A stretch of 6,087 nucleotides of DNA from Chloroflexota bacterium. GTDB taxonomy: Bacteria; Chloroflexota; Dehalococcoidia; SZUA-161; SpSt-899. The notes beneath the pieces were generated by a model that searched no databases, was not told the origin of the DNA, and saw nothing but the letters and a program-made list of their open reading frames with translations. The position numbers were made by a program, and so were the translations under genes. Of this stretch, positions 4,229 through 6,087 are shown one piece after another. Each line of letters starts with the position of its first letter. Position 1 is the first letter of the stretch. The stretch spans positions 1 through 6,087 of the forward strand of contig QLUN01000054.1 in assembly GCA_018725455.1 (NCBI GenBank), in the 5' to 3' direction.

Positions 4229-4994
4229 ATGGGCTGATCGTGCGCCCTACTTTTGGTGTTGCTCGCTTTGAGAGTTCCATTTGAGGGGCTCGCAGGAGTT
4301 GTTTGACGCCCTTGTTTGACACTTCAATAACCACCCTGGCTGTGTTTGGCACGTTGGCTATATTCTGCTCCATCCATGTGCCTGTGCCGTTGTCTTTGAC
4401 CCATATCCACATCCGATTTTTTTTGCTCACGTCGAGGATGCCTACGATGCTGTCTCGGTCGATTACTAGGAGGTCTGCGTAGTAGTCATTGATGTATGGC
4501 ATCAAGATGCTGATGGCTTGGTGCGCGATTTGTTCTGATTGGAGCGGTGAATTCATGTAGTCGCCGGCAAAATAGCGTGTTAGGGCGATCAGTTTTCTCG
4601 CTTTGCAGGCACCATCTAATAGGTTTGCAAGACCGCTAATGTTTCGAATGATGAGTAGATTATGCTCATCTTGGGATATGTTTCCAAGGCAGGTTCGGTG
4701 TGAGTGCGTCATGGCTGCTTCGGCTTCGTGTCGTGTGGTGACATGAGGCTTGGCTGGTTTCTGGAAGCAGTTGGCTGCTTCCAGTTTTTTGTCGAAGTCG
4801 CCTGCCATTTCTGCGAGGCTCGTGAAGCACTCGGAGGCATTGGCATTTTCTGGAATTTTGTGGATCAGCCTCATCTCGCGAAGGTACTTTTCGTGAGCGG
4901 ATGTGTGTGGCTGGCTGTTGTTGATGATTTCCAGGCTAGACAAGGCGGTGGGGTTACTAGTCAGGTGGGCGAGTCGGTCGCGGATAGAGAGCAT
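4227..4994 (-). CDS. Unrecognised 255-residue protein
   Basis: I do not recognise this family. I chose ATG 4992-4994 because AAGGGA lies eight bases upstream. The frame is open further, with ATGs at 5106-5108 and 5094-5096, but neither has a ribosome site. From this start the protein has an α-helical, charged N-terminal half (residues ~1-165, with several short helices and His-rich PHVTTRHE and MTHSHR segments). A likely β-rich C-terminal half follows: ADLLVIDRDSIVGILDV (~173-189), then RMWIWVKDNGTGTW (194-207), then ARVVIEVSNKGVKQLL (219-234). A basic tail (KRATPKVGRTISP) ends it. There is no signal peptide or membrane span, so it is probably cytosolic. It stands alone on the minus strand, bounded by a terminator, with a structured leader that may control translation. 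Confidence 0.75.
   Translation of the reverse strand: MLSIRDRLAHLTSNPTALSSLEIINNSQPHTSAHEKYLREMRLIHKIPENANASECFTSLAEMAGDFDKKLEAANCFQKPAKPHVTTRHEAEAAMTHSHRTCLGNISQDEHNLLIIRNISGLANLLDGACKARKLIALTRYFAGDYMNSPLQSEQIAHQAISILMPYINDYYADLLVIDRDSIVGILDVSKKNRMWIWVKDNGTGTWMEQNIANVPNTARVVIEVSNKGVKQLLRAPQMELSKRATPKVGRTISP
4761..4790 (+). terminator. Intrinsic-terminator-like hairpin antisense to a coding region
   Basis: CTGGAAGCAG (4761-4770), loop TTGG, CTGCTTCCAG (4775-4784), then TTTTTT (4785-4790). The perfect ten-pair stem and six-T tail fit a terminator acting on plus-strand transcripts, yet it lies inside the minus-strand gene, where it encodes about residues 69-78 (…KLEAANCFQ…). No plus-strand gene precedes it closely. 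It may stop antisense transcription or be a chance palindrome. Confidence 0.5.
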
Positions 4995-5002
4995 GTTTGT
5001 AG

Positions 5003-5034
5003 TCCCTTGAGCAGCAGGATTGCTGCCGAAGGGA
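5003..5034 (-). promoter_or_regulatory. Leader hairpin sequestering the ribosome site of the 4227-4994 gene
   Basis: In the minus-strand transcript the arm UCCCUU (complement of 5029-5034) can pair with AAGGGA (complement of 5003-5008), the Shine-Dalgarno used by the ATG at 4994. A second block GCAGC/GCTGC (5011-5015, 5022-5026) extends the stem beyond a 2x2 mismatch, with a six-base loop. Pairing would hide the ribosome site, suggesting translational control. The ligand or trigger, if any, is unknown. Confidence 0.5.
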
Positions 5035-5138
5035 TGCTTCTCTGAAATTATTGATGTGTTGCATGGCCTAGCAAGGGGGGATTTTTGCTCATTCATTGGG
5101 TTGAACATGGTGTTTTTGCGCCCAGCGAACTTCCTTGT

Positions 5139-5144
5139 ATTGTA
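5139..5144 (-). promoter_or_regulatory. Candidate -10 element (TACAAT) for the minus-strand gene
   Basis: The minus strand reads TACAAT here, five of six consensus. A -35 at the usual 17-bp spacing would be GTAATA (5162-5167), which is poor and lies inside the dyad at 5149-5171. If real, the promoter would give a leader of roughly 140 bases containing the hairpin at 5003-5034, and the dyad would be placed to block it. Confidence 0.35.
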
Positions 5145-5148
5145 ACCG

Positions 5149-5171
5149 GGTAGTAGATAGGTATTACTACC
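5149..5171. promoter_or_regulatory. GGTAGTA…TACTACC dyad, candidate operator
   Basis: GGTAGTA (5149-5155), nine-base centre, TACTACC (5165-5171): perfect seven-base arms with centres about 16 bp apart, typical of sites for dimeric repressors. It lies in the divergent region between the minus-strand gene and the plus-strand gene at 5225 and overlaps the likely -35 position of the minus-strand promoter. Confidence 0.5.
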
Positions 5172-5209
5172 ACCATAGCCACCTGCCCGTCGCACATCGC
5201 ACCGGGCTG

Positions 5210-5227
5210 CACCGGAGAGACTAAATG
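5210..5227 (+). promoter_or_regulatory. Translation-initiation segment, copy 1
   Basis: CACCGGAGAGACTAAATG matches the segment at 5565-5582 at 15 of 18 positions, including the GGAGAGAC core and the distance to the ATG. It fixes the start of the 5225-5488 gene. Confidence 0.7.
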
Positions 5228-5488
5228 CAAACGCTGAATTACCACCCCGCCAGCGACACCGACATCAACTTTTTTGCCCGCTACGTGATGGAGCAATCGC
5301 GTCATTACGACTGCATCGTCAAGGTGCAGTGCGTGAATAAAGAAGACGCCGAATCGTTGCTCGACACGCTGTACGCCGTGTCGGATGAGTGCCATGACGT
5401 GGACACAGGCCATTACTTCAACGCTTATGGCGAGGATGAAGAGTACGGCGAATGGGCGTGCGAGATTTTTTACGCCGCTGCGCCGTAA
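5225..5488 (+). CDS. Small, strongly acidic protein, function unknown
   Basis: This encodes 87 residues. The start is well supported by GGAGAGA (5214-5220) four bases before the ATG. I do not recognise the family. Eighteen Asp/Glu against four Lys/Arg give a net charge near -14, and most of the acid lies in the second half (DECHDVDTGHYFNAYGEDEE region, 54-73). Two Cys (30, 36) and two more (56, 79) are present. There is no signal peptide or membrane span. The pattern suggests an α/β fold with a helix at KEDAESLLDTLYAV (39-52), as in small ferredoxin-like domains. Strong acidity in a plasmid-borne small protein is compatible with a DNA mimic, but nothing specific shows this. The next gene follows 91 bp downstream with a very similar initiation segment. 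Confidence 0.75.
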   Translation: MQTLNYHPASDTDINFFARYVMEQSRHYDCIVKVQCVNKEDAESLLDTLYAVSDECHDVDTGHYFNAYGEDEEYGEWACEIFYAAAP

Positions 5489-5496
5489 CCCAAATT

Positions 5497-5561
5497 AGTG
5501 CTCGCAACAGCCGATTCGTTCCGCTGGAGCAATGAGCACTGCCGCAATATCGCGGTATTGC
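5497..5561 (+). other. Leader hairpins between the two right-end genes
   Basis: AGTGCTC (5497-5503) pairs with GAGCACT (5534-5540), enclosing a CAGC/GCTG inner stem. GCAATA (5544-5549) pairs with TATTGC (5556-5561); a competing CCGC/GCGG pairing is possible at 5542-5555. No T-run follows, so these are not typical terminators. They may be structure in the leader of the 5580 gene. Confidence 0.4.
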
Positions 5562-5564
5562 AAT

Positions 5565-5582
5565 CACGGGAGAGACAACATG
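5565..5582 (+). promoter_or_regulatory. Translation-initiation segment, copy 2
   Basis: CACGGGAGAGACAACATG, 15 of 18 identical to 5210-5227. It supplies the Shine-Dalgarno (GGGAGA) of the gene starting at 5580. Confidence 0.7.
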
Positions 5583-6087
5583 AGCAAAAGTGAACGTGAG
5601 CGCTTTGCCAAAGCTAAGAGTGTCGAGGCATTCATCAACGGCGCTGATCGGAAAAAAAAGTCTAGAGATCCTGTAGAGGACGCTCTGGCATTCTACCGCA
5701 GGCACGGAAAAAAGGCTGAAGGTTTGCCGAAGGCACCGATGACCAAAGCGGCGCGTACTGCACTAAAAGCAGACATCCAGAACCTTGCTGAAGTAGCCAA
5801 TCGCCGTTACAGCGATGTAACCCCTTTCGAAGTCAAAGATGAGCAGAAGCTGGCAATGGAGCACTTCGAACTGGCCTGTTGGCTGTCGTGGTTCATGGAA
5901 ACCCCAGGTGGCCGCGATGACGTCGCCGTAGGTGCCTTGATAATCTTCCTGCTCTTCGAAAACGGGTTCAACAAGCCTACATACGAGTTCCATACCCTGA
6001 CAGGGTTCGGTGAACGCAGCTTCGACAACATCCTCGAACGTGACGAAGGCGATGATGTAATCGACGAGCTAAACAAACTGGTGAAAG
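5580..6087 (+). CDS. Unrecognised protein, N-terminal 169 residues (runs off the window)
   Basis: The frame from ATG 5580 has no stop before the window end, so at least 169 residues are encoded and the C-terminus is missing. I do not recognise the family. The first ~60 residues are basic and helical (SERERFAKAKSVEAFINGADRKKKS in two adjoining parts, then DALAFYRRHGKKAEGLPKAP), reminiscent of nucleic-acid-binding N-termini. Residues ~62-85 are also helical. A hydrophobic patch follows (HFELACWLSWFME, ~95-107; VAVGALIIFLLFENG, ~115-129), too charged around it for a clear membrane span, and then an acidic stretch (ERDEGDDVIDEL). GGGAGA places the start firmly. It may be co-transcribed with the 5225-5488 gene; both carry the same initiation segment. 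Confidence 0.72.
   Translation, partial: MSKSERERFAKAKSVEAFINGADRKKKSRDPVEDALAFYRRHGKKAEGLPKAPMTKAARTALKADIQNLAEVANRRYSDVTPFEVKDEQKLAMEHFELACWLSWFMETPGGRDDVAVGALIIFLLFENGFNKPTYEFHTLTGFGERSFDNILERDEGDDVIDELNKLVK

Noticed and set aside
4244..4254. IncQ-type oriT nick site (GTGCGCCCT)
   Set aside because: The nine-base match lies inside the coding end of the minus-strand gene, lacks the required adjacent inverted repeat, and no relaxase gene is visible.
4995..5195. Longer N-terminus (up to 67 extra residues) for the 4227-4994 gene
   Set aside because: The upstream starts lack Shine-Dalgarno sites, while ATG 4994 has AAGGGA at ideal spacing. The extension would also cover the hairpin and the candidate promoter.

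Overview
The window looks like part of a plasmid, or a plasmid-derived accessory segment, from a Gram-negative bacterium, most likely a beta- or gammaproteobacterium. The grounds are four exact 22-bp-spaced iterons next to an A+T-rich stretch and strong dyads (610-694), a small conserved protein of plasmid type, a plasmid-style RadC/JAB protein, an insertion-sequence transposase remnant, and many short genes each closed by its own hairpin terminator. No replication initiator, partition ATPase, relaxase, rRNA, tRNA or CRISPR array is recognisable. The host cannot be named from sequence alone.

Layout. Positions 1-760 hold no convincing complete gene: a possible coding remnant (to 252), two sets of 10-bp tandem repeats, a chain of four stem-loops (394-530), an A+T-rich stretch and the iterons. 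I read this as a replication-origin or incompatibility region. A perfect bidirectional terminator (759-793) separates it from a minus-strand block. In transcription order that block holds a small acidic DUF6878-like protein (2085-1684), an intrinsic terminator, and then a TIM-barrel protein (1556-798) that keeps all nine metal ligands of the endonuclease IV/xylose-isomerase-like superfamily. The shared upstream region (2100-2380) carries several inverted repeats.

A well-formed promoter (2380-2408) drives a plus-strand group: an 80-residue plasmid-type protein; a truncated IS1595-family transposase, overlapping it by 4 bp, that has lost its catalytic core but kept its zinc ribbon and helix-turn-helix; and a RadC/JAB-domain protein, closed by a terminator at 3819-3858. 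From 3859 to 4180 there is no believable gene. Instead there is a dense array of short perfect hairpins with three-base loops, two of whose types occur twice.

Another minus-strand gene (4994-4227) encodes an unrecognised 255-residue protein. Its ribosome-binding site lies inside a predicted hairpin, and its coding region contains an intrinsic-terminator-like hairpin pointing the other way. A 230-bp divergent intergenic region with a 7-bp-arm dyad separates it from two plus-strand genes of unknown function (5225-5488, strongly acidic; 5580 to beyond the window end). These two share a nearly identical 18-base translation-initiation segment.

How the genes work together is inference. The left part probably serves replication control and the rest is accessory cargo. 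Points most worth following are the iteron/dyad origin without a rep gene, the plasmid-borne metallo-TIM-barrel protein, the catalytically dead transposase in an operon-like arrangement with RadC, and the RNA-structure signals around the 4227-4994 gene.
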